This document shows, one piece after another, positions 10,330-20,162 of a DNA stretch of 64,000 bases. Below the pieces are notes generated by a model. The model ran no database searches. It saw only the letters and a program-made list of their open reading frames with translations, and was not told where the DNA came from. Each line of letters opens with the position of its first letter. The first letter of the stretch is position 1. The stretch is from Pictodentalium vernedei (Eukaryota; Mollusca; Scaphopoda; Dentaliida; Dentaliidae): NCBI GenBank assembly GCA_031216915.1, contig CM062294.1:387429217-387493216 (forward strand), in the 5' to 3' direction. Made by a program: the position numbers and the translations under genes.

Positions 10330-13300
10330 CATTCTGAGCAGTAGATAATAGACCTAACAATAGAGGCCTCCAGAAATGGACTCGATATTTCTGAGATAAA
10401 AATTCATGAATGTGGATGGCTGAGCGCAATGAGCAGCCTTCAAAAATCTATAATATCGACACTATTAATGTAAGCCCAAGATGTAGAAGAACTCTTACTT
10501 CCTGAGCCGAAATCTTAAGCACAACTGCTGAGTCAATGATATACCATAAGCAGTACCGATAGTTAATAGAATCCATTAGCAATAGAATGGAGCGTAACGT
10601 CCTTCTACTAGGCATCAAAGACAGAAGAAGCTTACGCCCGTAGTAATAAACAGATATTTGTTTAAAAATACATAAACTCTAACCGGAGAGAGTAAAGGCC
10701 TATGCCCGTACGAAGACAGAAGGACCTTAATAACAATAGGTTCCGGATATTAGGAGCCTAACTCTTATGCAAAAATCCAACCTTAATGGTAAAGGAAGTA
10801 GTGATTCCGAAACTACGAAAGTGAAAATCATCCATCGATAGTGCATGAAACTCACTGACTCTTCAGTAAAAGAGAAACCAACAGAATTACTGTCTAAAAG
10901 GTCAGAATTTGAAAACTACTGTTTCCAGAGGCTCAAATGATTACTTAGCTAAATAAGAACCGAAGTTAAATTCCATATAGGAATTTAATCTAAAGATTCT
11001 AAGTCTATTTATCAAAAAGTTACTAACTGACTTAGATAAAGAGACATAAGACTCAATTGTAAACTACCCTAGAGTGCATAGGTATGAGGTAACATAAACC
11101 TATAACCTTAATAATAACAGGCTGCAGTAGATCTTGTCAAACAAGTATACTAAAAAGTTGCAATGAGTAGTATGGAGGGATCAACAATATGAACATAATG
11201 ATCCCTACACCAACGACGGAAGAGCCTCCACTTAAGCCGCATAGAATAGCGAAGAAGAGGATCTCCTATAGTAAGAAATCACGTCCAAAGCTTGTCCAGT
11301 ACAATGCTTACAATGCAATACGGACCACACAATGGAATACATGAAGGTTGCGACCTTGCGGGTTGTGATAAAGATGACACGATTTACCCAGTGAAAAAAG
11401 ATCCTCTCATTGAGGAAGATTTCACGTTAAGTCCCACAGTAGACAACAGAGTAAATTACCCATGGTCTCTGTGAAGATAGAGATGCTATCAACAGAAATG
11501 TATTGTGGTTGTTTATCTTAGCAATACCTGCTGAAACAACAGCGCCGGAGGATACGCGTATCCTATCATTCCGTCCTATAGATCAATAGAGCGTTAACAA
11601 CATTAGCTCAGAGATCCGGACAAGCCAACACATACGTCTGCAATTGATTAGCAAGCTGTGTCGTAAATAAATCATCATTGGGCGCTCCCATAGATAGCAA
11701 ATCTGATTGAATACTTGTTTGTTGAGAGTCCATTCTGACAGCAACAAGCGACCCCTAAGTGAACGGGAGTCCGGTAAAACAATCAGACGACCCGGAATAT
11801 GACGGACCGAAACAGAACTTGGTGTACTATAACCAACAGACGGATTCTTTCCATTAAATTGAATAACGGAAACGAATGAGTGCCTCCCTGGTTCCGGAGA
11901 TACGCCACTACTGTCGAATTAACGGACAGGATTTGGGCATGCGTTTCTGAATAATGTTCATGCAATGACATAAAGCAAGCCTAAAAAACATTATTCCGCG
12001 GAAGATAATTGGTTGCTAAGAGACTGCGGAACCCAAAGACCCTGGCACTTCAAATCCGTTGGGATCAATATTATATCCCAATCTGTTTGACTGGCAACCG
12101 TCATAACTGCAACACTCGGGTCCGGCAACTGCAGTGGCACTCTCTGAGTCAACCACCGAATGTTTGCCCCAGTCTGAATCTCTTGTAACACTAGATAGAC
12201 AAGAGAACGCGTAAATCGAGCAATTCATGGATTGCTGAAAAGTTGCCGTCGAAGAGAAGCTTCTCCGAGAACGAAGCGACTCTGAGAGAGTTCTTAACCT
12301 TACTGTCCACGCGCGTGGATGTAGCTAGGGCTGCGTCACGTCTAACCAACTCCAATCAGCCACTGAAGGGCGGAGTTATACGTGAACAAACTACTGCCCT
12401 CAAAAGAAATCACATTGAGAATAATATCCCGTAAATCTTCTCTTGAAGACGTAATGATAACGCCTCAGTAAGGTGGATTACGTATGATAAAGCGTCTAAG
12501 TTAAGTCTACTAGACATCATTGTCATTTCCAACATTGAGGTTGGAAAAGACATAGACGGCGAAAAAGAATATTTCCAGTCTTTAACCACACCGTCTCGAC
12601 GCATATGAACTCTCGGTATGCCCTGCTCTGCCAAAATAAACTATTCGTATAAATGATAAAACGGCAGAAATGAGCAACGCGGACAAGAAACTAAACTATC
12701 ATGCTTGGTAGCAGGCTTGTATGCATATATAGTGTCGAAAAATAAAACACATGTTGTAATGACATTATTGGACTGCGTCGGTAAGTCAGGGACAATGTCC
12801 CTGAACCGATCCAAAATTCCGAGTCCAATGACGCTATAAGTCTCTTATCCAACATCGCAGCAATGTAGTCCGAAATAACAATCACTGGAAGATAATGCCA
12901 GAAGATATGAATGGCAGCTTCCGATACTACGAAAGGGAAAACTCGAAATCTTTCGAATCCCTTTCGCCATCCTGTCGGACCCTATAAAGCGTTCAGTCGT
13001 CCGTACCTGATGCAACCGCGGACCGCACCGACCCAGCGCCGTCGGATAATTCCTGATTCGACCAAGAAACTGTCAATTGCTGGGATGCTGCGAAACAACT
13101 GTGCTAACTCGGATAGCACGTCCGTCACTGAGGCCTGAGGAGAAGCGGTCCTACAATGCATTGCCGCTGGAAGCTCCGTGATCGTTACCCCAGGCATACT
13201 ACCAATATGCGAGCGAACGGAGTGTATAGGCCTCGTGTCCCTTGGCTACCGGATGGCGTGACCTATTCGCCGTGGAATCACTGAATGACGAAACTGATCG

Positions 13301-15197
13301 GATACTCGAGGTCACGTAGCCAATGTGCGGTCGTGTGCCCTGCTGTGAGGATGAGGAAGCATTATGGACAGTCTCTCGGACTGTCAATATAACGGAGCGT
13401 CCCGACCGACAGACATATGCTCCGAATGTAAAATATCTGAACCACAACATGCGGTCCCGTATGTTGTTGGACGAGAGAGGGACCTCTCTCGCTCACAGCC
13501 CGGACGGACCTGGACAAGCCAGGGACCGGACTAACAGGCTTCCTCCGATCTGTCCTCAATCTGCCGTCACTGGGTGAGTACTAAAGTAATTAAAGTGCTC
13601 GCATCACCCAAATCTCCTTCCTAGACCGCAACGGACGAACCCGGCAGCCGAACCATTCGATGAATGCACGCTACACCGGGTGAGCTAGCGAATGTCACTC
13701 CGTCGATCCTACAAGGGATCTCTTAGGCGATAGACATATTCCATGAGCACTTATTGCCGCTAGCTCTTCATTAACTATGACGACAGAGACAGACTTTTGA
13801 AAGACATCTCCGTAACTTGCGAACAAGAAACCAGAAATGCTTGGTTATAGCAAGCATATAATAATAATATATATAGCATCGTTCAATAATTCGAAAGTTT
13901 GTGTGACATTATTGGACTATGTCGGAACTGAGGGACGATGTCCCTGAACCGAACCAAAAATTCACCAACGCTATCAGTTTCTTATCCGGCATCGCAGCAT
14001 TCTGGTCCAACGAAAGAAGCTGTAGAAGACCAAGTCAGATGACATACACAACAGCATATGTTGTTCCGAAAGGGAAAGCTCGAAATCCTCCAAAACCCTT
14101 TCGGTATCCCGTCGGACCGGATGAAATTTTCGGACGTCCGTACCCGCTTCCGCGGAGCATCCCGACCCAGCATCGTCGGATAAAAAATATGCGACAGATT
14201 CAGTTGATGCTGGGATGCTGCGATAAACTGTGCTATTTAGGAAAGCACGTCCGTTCCCGAGGCCTGTGCAGTAGCGGTCTTACGATGCATTGCCACTGGA
14301 AGCTCCGTGTACGTTGACTCCCGCACACTTCCTATGCGAACGTCCGGAGTCTGCAGGCCTCGTGTCCCTGGCTACAGGATGGTGTGACCTGGTCGCCGAT
14401 GATTCTCTGACTGGCGAAGCTGACTGGATATCCGAGGTCACGTAGCCAAGAGCTGTCGTGTGCGCTACCATGAGAATGAGGAAGCCTTATTGACAGTCTA
14501 CTCCGGACTGACTATATGTCGGAGCGTCCCGAGCGATGGACGTATGCTCCGAATGCGAAACATTTTGTACCACAACATCTGGGGCCAGATGTTGTTGTAC
14601 GAGAGAGAGGCCTCTCTCGCTCGCCATCCGGATGGACCAGAACGAGCTATGAACCGGACTAAAAGGCTTCCTCCGTTCTCCCTCTGATCGGCCGTCACTG
14701 GGTGTGCATTTGGTTGATTTATAGTGCTCGCATCACCCCAAAATTCCTTCTAGACCGCAACGGACGAACCCGGCTGCCGAACCATTCGGTGAATGGACGC
14801 TACACCGGGCGAGCTAGCGGACGTCAAAGGACGTCGAACCTACTAGGGTCCTCTTAGGCAATTGGCGTATTTACATGAGCACTTTTCCGCTAGCCCTTCA
14901 TTAATTGTGACGACGGAGGCACACTGTTGGAAGACATCACAGATACATCACCCTAATCTTGATCGTCTGAAATAGAAATTGATAAAGTAGAGTGTCCCTG
15001 CGGGGAAAGGACCGGAGTGTCCAATTCCCCAATAATATACCATGACATACGCTTCCCATATTGTCATCGAAATCATACGATACAGAACAGGAGTTAATGC
15101 GAGTACACTGACCACATATAGAATGATTATAAAAGTCAGAGGAAGACTTCCTCTTATTACAATTGATCAATATCCTTTCAATGTGAAAAGAAAACAA
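10330..15197 (-). pseudogene. Decayed coding interior of DIRS copy D
   Basis: Recombinase remnants lie at about 10330-11290, RT-RNase H remnants at about 11480-12230 and gag-like remnants at about 12236-15197, all on the minus strand. Much of the gag-like region is present twice in tandem (about 12640-13800 and 13855-14940). Similarity to copies A-C is clear throughout, but dozens of breaks remove all long frames. Copy E shows the same organisation, so much of this state predates the D and E insertions. Confidence 0.83.
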
Positions 15198-15904
15198 GTC
15201 CTGGTACTCGCACTAACCCCTGGCAATCAAAATACATAATAATAATATGATCCATTAATATAGAAAAAATAACTGAAATCAAAATATTTTGAAAAAATAT
15301 TTTTTCAGAACAGCCCAAGTTTCTGAAAAGTAACATTGAGCCCCAATGGATCCCAAGCCTAAGTGTGGACAAAAATTTTAAAAATATTTTAAACAATTTA
15401 TTCAACACTTACGAACAATAATAATGTATCTAGTTATGATTAAAATAACATCAAGATATTATTTTCCAGAAATCCCCCCCTCACACAGAGGGCTGTTGAA
15501 AATGTAAACAATGAATGTAAAAACACTAAAATAAGACTCCAGGCACCCAGGCCCGGAATCAGTTACCAAAAATACACTATCTGATGCAAAACAGAGACTT
15601 CCAGGGAAGAAACTGCAGAACATCAGATGGTAGATGCAGAACACAACGCCTAACCACCCGTAGGTGAAGACGTAAACATGGGGAAAAGAACAGAATTCAT
15701 TCTGTTATTCAGCTAAAACTCCCAAGAAAATTTAGTAATAATAATTACAAAAACTATGCCAAAAGCATGGGAGAATAGCAAGGGGGGACTTAAAGTACAG
15801 GGAGAGAGGAAAACACTGAAAAATCAGTGTAACTAAATAATCAGAATGACAACAAAATGGCTGCTGCCTCGAAAATAGGTAACTTAACATAATTTCATTA
15901 AAAA
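15198..15904 (-). other. Leader region of DIRS copy D
   Basis: The non-coding stretch between the gag remnants and the copy B insertion point. It corresponds to the leader of copy E at about 43640-44345 and of copy B at 21991-22660. I see no ORF or RNA gene of its own. The right end TTCATTAAAAA is the B target, which is continuous in E near 44335-44350. Confidence 0.75.
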
Positions 15905-16133
15905 GTTAAAAAATTTATAGTAATTTATATATTTTTTATACTTACCAATGACCCAGACTTAGCTGGTGCTAACTCCAACAAAACCAGGGCCAAACACAAA
16001 TTTTGCCCCCCAATCCCCAAAATTTGCATCCAAAACAAAAAGAAATCATGTCCTAAAGGACCTCCATACTACGCCTCTACTGCGCATGCGCAGTGACGCA
16101 GTCGTCCCGAAATTGGCGCCAATTATCATTCTC
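15905..16133 (-). repeat. Left inverted terminal repeat of DIRS copy B
   Basis: The inner part, from CCAATGACCCAGAC to CATTCTC, is an essentially perfect inverted copy of 22823-23010. The outer 40 bp (GTTAAAAAATTTATAG...) is unique to this side. It contains TGCGCATGCGCA at 16081-16092 and the palindrome ATTGGCGCCAAT at about 16112-16123. Confidence 0.95.
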
Positions 16134-16207
16134 ACTGGCAGTGCCTGGTCAGCGCTATGTACTCAGCGGGGAGGCAAGAGTTCCCAACTCCAGGGAGGGC
16201 CATCCCC

Positions 16208-16289
16208 GTCTGGGTCATTGGTAAGTATAAAAAATATATAAATTACTATAAATTTTTTAACATTTTTATACTGTACCAATGACCCAGAC
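16208..16289 (-). repeat. Internal complementary region (ICR) of DIRS copy B
   Basis: Positions 16208-16261 are the reverse complement of the outer left tip, and 16262-16289 are the reverse complement of the outer right tip. They meet at AAC-ATT, so the ICR spells the joined ends of a circular form. The location between the recombinase ORF and the left repeat is the standard DIRS position. Confidence 0.95.
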
Positions 16290-16404
16290 TTAGCTGAATA
16301 GTAAACAGGCTGGAGGGCCTAGGACATAGAGGAAAATCCAATAAGCTCAACTATATAGTAAAGAGGTAACCCCTTAAGGAGAAAAGGAGTATTAGGCTTT
16401 ACAT

Positions 16405-16440
16405 GTATCTTTCTTATTTAATATTAAATTAGAAAGATAC
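16405..16440 (-). other. Conserved stem-loop downstream of the recombinase ORF, copy B
   Basis: The arms GTATCTTTCT and AGAAAGATAC continue into a near-perfect AT-rich stem of about 17 pairs. The same hairpin recurs at 9836-9870, 30579-30614, 38204-38239, 60801-60836 and, with altered sequence, 53272-53304 and about 6051-6072. Confidence 0.75.
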
Positions 16441-16785
16441 ACTATCCTTAATAATTGAGCACAATAACATTCATGTTCTCTATTAACATCCAGTATAACC
16501 CTTATACTAATTATTTTTAAAGCAAGCCAATAAATAAAGTAGTCCAGAGAATTGAGACTCTTTATAATCATTTAAAAGTGTCCGAGTATTGTATATTAAA
16601 GCCCGTTTGACACTTGACATATACAAATGCTTCACACCGAGCTACACTTTAAAAATAAGACATGAATGAATTTAAACATTAATATTACACTTTAAAACCA
16701 TCCCGGAAGCGACTCAGAAATACTGACTTGGAGGAGGCATTCCCTTGCTTTTCACTATAAAGCAGGTGACCTAAGGGAACACCCG

Positions 16786-16799
16786 CCCCCCCCCCCCCC
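16786..16799 (-). repeat. Poly-C tract in DIRS copy B 3' region
   Basis: 14 Cs on the plus strand (G-tract in element RNA). The tract sits at the same place in every copy, with lengths of 8 to 19. Confidence 0.85.
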
Positions 16800-16890
16800 T
16801 TGCCCTGGGTCAAATAGCCCAGAGCGAAGAGGGCACCAGGACGGAGTCACTGCCGGAACAGAAAGCCTGCATAACTATAGTTGCAACTGT

Positions 16891-19779
16891 TTAGTGGACG
16901 ACATTCTGAGCAACAGATAACGGACCTAAACAATGCAGGTCTCCAGAAATGGACTCAATATTTCTGAGATAAAAATTTGTAAATGTGGATGGCTGAGACC
17001 AATAAGCAGCCTTCATTAAATCTGTAATAGCAACACTATTAGCATAAGCCCAGGAAGTAGAAAGAGCTCTTACTTCATGAGCAGAAATCTTAAGCACAGA
17101 CTGCTGAGAAGAAGATAAATCTTCATAAGCAGTACGGATAGTTAACTGAATCCATCTAGCAATAGAATGGACTGAAATGTCCTTTCTATTAGGCATCAAA
17201 GACAGAAAGAAACGTTTCCGTCCCTTTCTGATAAACTGAGATCTCTGTTTATAGATACGTAGTGCTCTAACAGGACAGAGTAAAGGCCTACGCCCGTCTG
17301 AAGACGGAAGAGCCTTAATAACAATAGGTTCCGGATATTTATTAGGAGCCTGATTCTTAGCTAAAAAACCCACATTAGTAGTGAAGGTGATAGTGTTCCC
17401 AACACTACGATAATGAGAATCATCCACCGATAGTGCATGAAGCTCACTGACTCTTCTGGCAGAAGAGAAAGCTAAGAGAAAAGCTGTCTTATAAGATAAG
17501 AATTTGAAATCTACTGTCCCAAGAGGTTCAAATGGCTTTTCCTTCAATTTAAGGAGAACCCAAGCTAAATTCCACTTAGGAATTAATCTAAGAGTTCTGG
17601 GTCTATTTATCGAAAAGTTTCTAACCAACTTCGATAAAGAGACATTAGATCCAATTTGTAAACTATCATGATGTGCATAGGTATCAGATAACATAGATCT
17701 ATAACCCTTTATAGTAACAGGCTGCAGTTTGATTTCGTCAAACAAGTATACTAGAAAGTTTGCAATGTCTGGTATAGAGGGATCAAATATATCTACAGAA
17801 TGATCCCTACACCAACGACAAAAAACCTTCCACTTAGCCGCATAGTTTAGCGAAGAGGAGGTCCTCCTACAGTTAGAAATCGCGTCCACTGCTCGTCCTG
17901 TAAAGTGCTTGCCATGCAAGAAGGACCGCACAACGGAAAAACGTGAAGGTTGAGACCTTGCGGGTTGTGATGGAGTTGGCGCGATTTCCCCTGCTAAAGA
18001 AGATCCTCTCGTGGAGGAAGCTTCCGCGGTAGGTCCCACAACAGACACCTGAGTAGATTTATCCACGGTCTCTGTGGCGACAGAGATGCTACCAACAGAA
18101 TCTTGCACTGAGATTGTTTTATCTTTAGCAATACTTGTTGAATTAACGGCGCTGGAGGATACGCATATCCTATCATTCCGTCCCAAGGGATCGACAGAGC
18201 GTCTACTGCAAATGCTCTTGGATCTGGACACGGAGACACATACGTCTGCAACTGATTGTTGAGATGTGTCGCAAATAAGTCTATCATTGGCCGTTCCCAT
18301 TGGTAGCAAATCTGATTGAATACTTGTTTGTTGAGAGTCCACTCCGACGGCAACAATCGACCCTTTCGTGAAAGGGAGTCTGCTAGCACATTCAGACGAA
18401 CCGGTATGTGACGGACCGAAAGAAGAACGTGATGTTCTAACGCAAACAGAAGGATTCTTTCCGTTAGATTGAACAACGGAACTGAATGAGTGCCTCCCTG
18501 ATTCCGTATATACGCCACTACTGTCGTATTGTCGGATAGGATTTGGACATGAGCATCGTGAATAATGTCCATCCAGTGACGCAACGCAAGCCAAATTGAC
18601 ATCATTTCCTTGATGTTTATGTGCTTGCACAGGAATTGCGGATCCCAAAGACCCTGGCATCTCAAATCCGTTGGGATTAATGATGCACCCCAACCTGTTT
18701 GACTGGCATCCGTCATAACGGTAAAACTCGGATCCGGCAACTGCAGCGGAACTCCTTGAGTTAACCACTGAATGTTTGCCCAAGTCTGAATCTCTTGTTT
18801 CACTTGATCTGACAAGAGAACGTCTACATCGAGCGAATGAATTTTCACACTCCAATTCTGAGTCAGGAAAATTTGAAGAGGACGTGTGCGTAGCCGCCCC
18901 ATCGGAATGAGATCCGCGGCGGCTCCGCACAGACCTATCAGTCTCATAAATTCTCTCGCCGTGACTTTGTCTGCGTGCAGACAATAGCGAGCGTAACAAC
19001 TGACTAATTTCGCTCTGGTTAACGGCAGACGAACGAGATTTTTGTGCGTCTCGAAGCTCATTCCCAGATGAGTGAATGACTTGGACGGCACCAGATCCGA
19101 CTTCTCCTCGTTTACTATAAAACCAAGACGTCGGAGCAATAGAAGAAGATTCTGAACATCGTTCTGAAGCGTTAACTCGTTGCCGTACCTCTGAAGAATG
19201 TCGTCCAGGTAGGGCAACGTTACCGCAGACGAATGAGCTCGGAAGTAGATCATTACCGAGTTCATTACCCGAGTGAAAGCCCAGGGTGCTAGATTCAATC
19301 CGAAGCACATTGCCCGGAATTGATACACCACTCCTAGGACTGCGAAGCGTAGATACTTTCGGAATGTCGGATGTACCATGACGTGAAAGTACGCATCTTT
19401 GAGATCTATGCTCGTTGCATAATCGTTCACCCGAATACTCGCTCTGACCGATCGGATCGTCTCCATATAAAACTTTGGAGCGACGATCAGCTTGTTTATC
19501 CAGCTCAAATCTATGACTGGACGGAACGAGCCGTCTGGTTTCGGAACCAGAAACAGATGGCTGTAGAATCCCAGAGATTCCTGGTTTTCTACGACCTCTA
19601 CCGCGTTCTTCATTAGAAGAGACTGCACCTCTGATAACAGAGCGTCTCTTTTCTGTGGATTTGACGGAAGATGAGTCCACTTTGGACTTCGAGTTAATGG
19701 AGGCTTTCGTTTGAAGGATATCTTTAGACCTTCCGAAGTCACTCCTCTCACCCAAGGGTCGTCCGTAATCGACGCCCAC
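16891..19779 (-). CDS. DIRS tyrosine recombinase ORF, copy B
   Basis: A 962-codon frame. Residues of about 615-962 are a phage-integrase-type tyrosine recombinase, with the Arg of ARRVSEL (about 775), HEVR (about 901-904) and a final NFYLRN whose Tyr (about 937) fits the nucleophile. This enzyme integrates the circular DNA without target duplication. The first 600 or so codons lie across the RT-RNase H-methyltransferase ORF in another frame and have no recognised fold; they are rich in Ser and Arg. The recombinase probably starts well inside this frame or is expressed from the overlap, as described for other DIRS elements. No breaks seen. Confidence 0.9.
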   Translation of the reverse strand: MGVDYGRPLGERSDFGRSKDILQTKASINSKSKVDSSSVKSTEKRRSVIRGAVSSNEERGRGRRKPGISGILQPSVSGSETRRLVPSSHRFELDKQADRRSKVLYGDDPIGQSEYSGERLCNEHRSQRCVLSRHGTSDIPKVSTLRSPRSGVSIPGNVLRIESSTLGFHSGNELGNDLLPSSFVCGNVALPGRHSSEVRQRVNASERCSESSSIAPTSWFYSKRGEVGSGAVQVIHSSGNELRDAQKSRSSAVNQSEISQLLRSLLSARRQSHGERIYETDRSVRSRRGSHSDGAATHTSSSNFPDSELECENSFARCRRSLVRSSETRDSDLGKHSVVNSRSSAAVAGSEFYRYDGCQSNRLGCIINPNGFEMPGSLGSAIPVQAHKHQGNDVNLACVASLDGHYSRCSCPNPIRQYDSSGVYTESGRHSFSSVVQSNGKNPSVCVRTSRSSFGPSHTGSSECASRLPFTKGSIVAVGVDSQQTSIQSDLLPMGTANDRLICDTSQQSVADVCVSVSRSKSICSRRSVDPLGRNDRICVSSSAVNSTSIAKDKTISVQDSVGSISVATETVDKSTQVSVVGPTAEASSTRGSSLAGEIAPTPSQPARSQPSRFSVVRSFLHGKHFTGRAVDAISNCRRTSSSLNYAAKWKVFCRWCRDHSVDIFDPSIPDIANFLVYLFDEIKLQPVTIKGYRSMLSDTYAHHDSLQIGSNVSLSKLVRNFSINRPRTLRLIPKWNLAWVLLKLKEKPFEPLGTVDFKFLSYKTAFLLAFSSARRVSELHALSVDDSHYRSVGNTITFTTNVGFLAKNQAPNKYPEPIVIKALPSSDGRRPLLCPVRALRIYKQRSQFIRKGRKRFFLSLMPNRKDISVHSIARWIQLTIRTAYEDLSSSQQSVLKISAHEVRALSTSWAYANSVAITDLMKAAYWSQPSTFTNFYLRNIESISGDLHCLGPLSVAQNVVH

Positions 19780-20162
19780 TCTTGTGAAAAACTCGACAAC
19801 CTTCCGCCAACCGGAACGCGATAGAGGTTTAAGCCATCACCTCCTGGACCTGCGAGGCCTGCGGTAGGAGAAACCACGTCTTCCACGACCTGCACCTCGC
19901 CTCGTCGACCTCGGGGCGTCCGACCGATTGTCCCGGCCTGAAGGACGTCCCGAACGAGAGTCGCTATCCTGACGGTCTCTCGAATAAGACCAAGAGGACG
20001 CACCGGAACCTCTATAGGAACCTCTCTTGGGCGCATTAGACCCAGAAGTGCCTGTCTTATTCGTGTCTGCTGTATCCGACTTTTTAGGAGCCGATCTGAA
20101 CAACAGAGAATCATTAGCTTTCTTTTTAATTTTATCATAAATAGCGGAAAGCTTGCCGTCAA
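17994..20162 (-). CDS. DIRS reverse transcriptase-RNase H-methyltransferase ORF, copy B
   Basis: A 722-residue ORF with the same order of domains as copy A: RT with RPVIDLSW, SIDLKDAYFH and YLDDILQRY; RNase H with TDASQTGWG, KEMMSIWLAL, SDNTTVVAYI and LADSLSRK; and the DAM-like methyltransferase domain with DLFATHLN and GYAYPP. The N-terminal 180 residues are a basic linker overlapping the gag-like ORF end in another frame. It acts on element RNA in the gag-associated particle by analogy with other DIRS elements. It looks functional in length and motifs. Confidence 0.93.
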   Translation of the reverse strand: MTASFPLFMIKLKRKLMILCCSDRLLKSRIQQTRIRQALLGLMRPREVPIEVPVRPLGLIRETVRIATLVRDVLQAGTIGRTPRGRRGEVQVVEDVVSPTAGLAGPGGDGLNLYRVPVGGRLSSFSQEWASITDDPWVRGVTSEGLKISFKRKPPLTRSPKWTHLPSNPQKRDALLSEVQSLLMKNAVEVVENQESLGFYSHLFLVPKPDGSFRPVIDLSWINKLIVAPKFYMETIRSVRASIRVNDYATSIDLKDAYFHVMVHPTFRKYLRFAVLGVVYQFRAMCFGLNLAPWAFTRVMNSVMIYFRAHSSAVTLPYLDDILQRYGNELTLQNDVQNLLLLLRRLGFIVNEEKSDLVPSKSFTHLGMSFETHKNLVRLPLTRAKLVSCYARYCLHADKVTAREFMRLIGLCGAAADLIPMGRLRTRPLQIFLTQNWSVKIHSLDVDVLLSDQVKQEIQTWANIQWLTQGVPLQLPDPSFTVMTDASQTGWGASLIPTDLRCQGLWDPQFLCKHINIKEMMSIWLALRHWMDIIHDAHVQILSDNTTVVAYIRNQGGTHSVPLFNLTERILLFALEHHVLLSVRHIPVRLNVLADSLSRKGRLLPSEWTLNKQVFNQICYQWERPMIDLFATHLNNQLQTYVSPCPDPRAFAVDALSIPWDGMIGYAYPPAPLIQQVLLKIKQSQCKILLVASLSPQRPWINLLRCLLWDLPRKLPPREDLL

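Larger units (their letters stand above)
9337..15904 (-). mobile_element. DIRS copy D, main part (interrupted by copy B)
   Basis: A DIRS element inserted into the LINE and itself split by DIRS copy B; its remaining 367 bp are at 23026-23392. It has a left terminal repeat (9337-9563), an ICR (9639-9720), a hairpin (9836-9870), a poly-C tract (10205-10221), then recombinase, RT and gag remnants. Its length without B is about 6.9 kb. The coding parts are heavily broken (dozens of breaks), yet the ends, ICR and hairpin are well kept. It is very similar to copy E, including in its decayed interior. There is no target duplication, as usual for this group. Confidence 0.9.
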
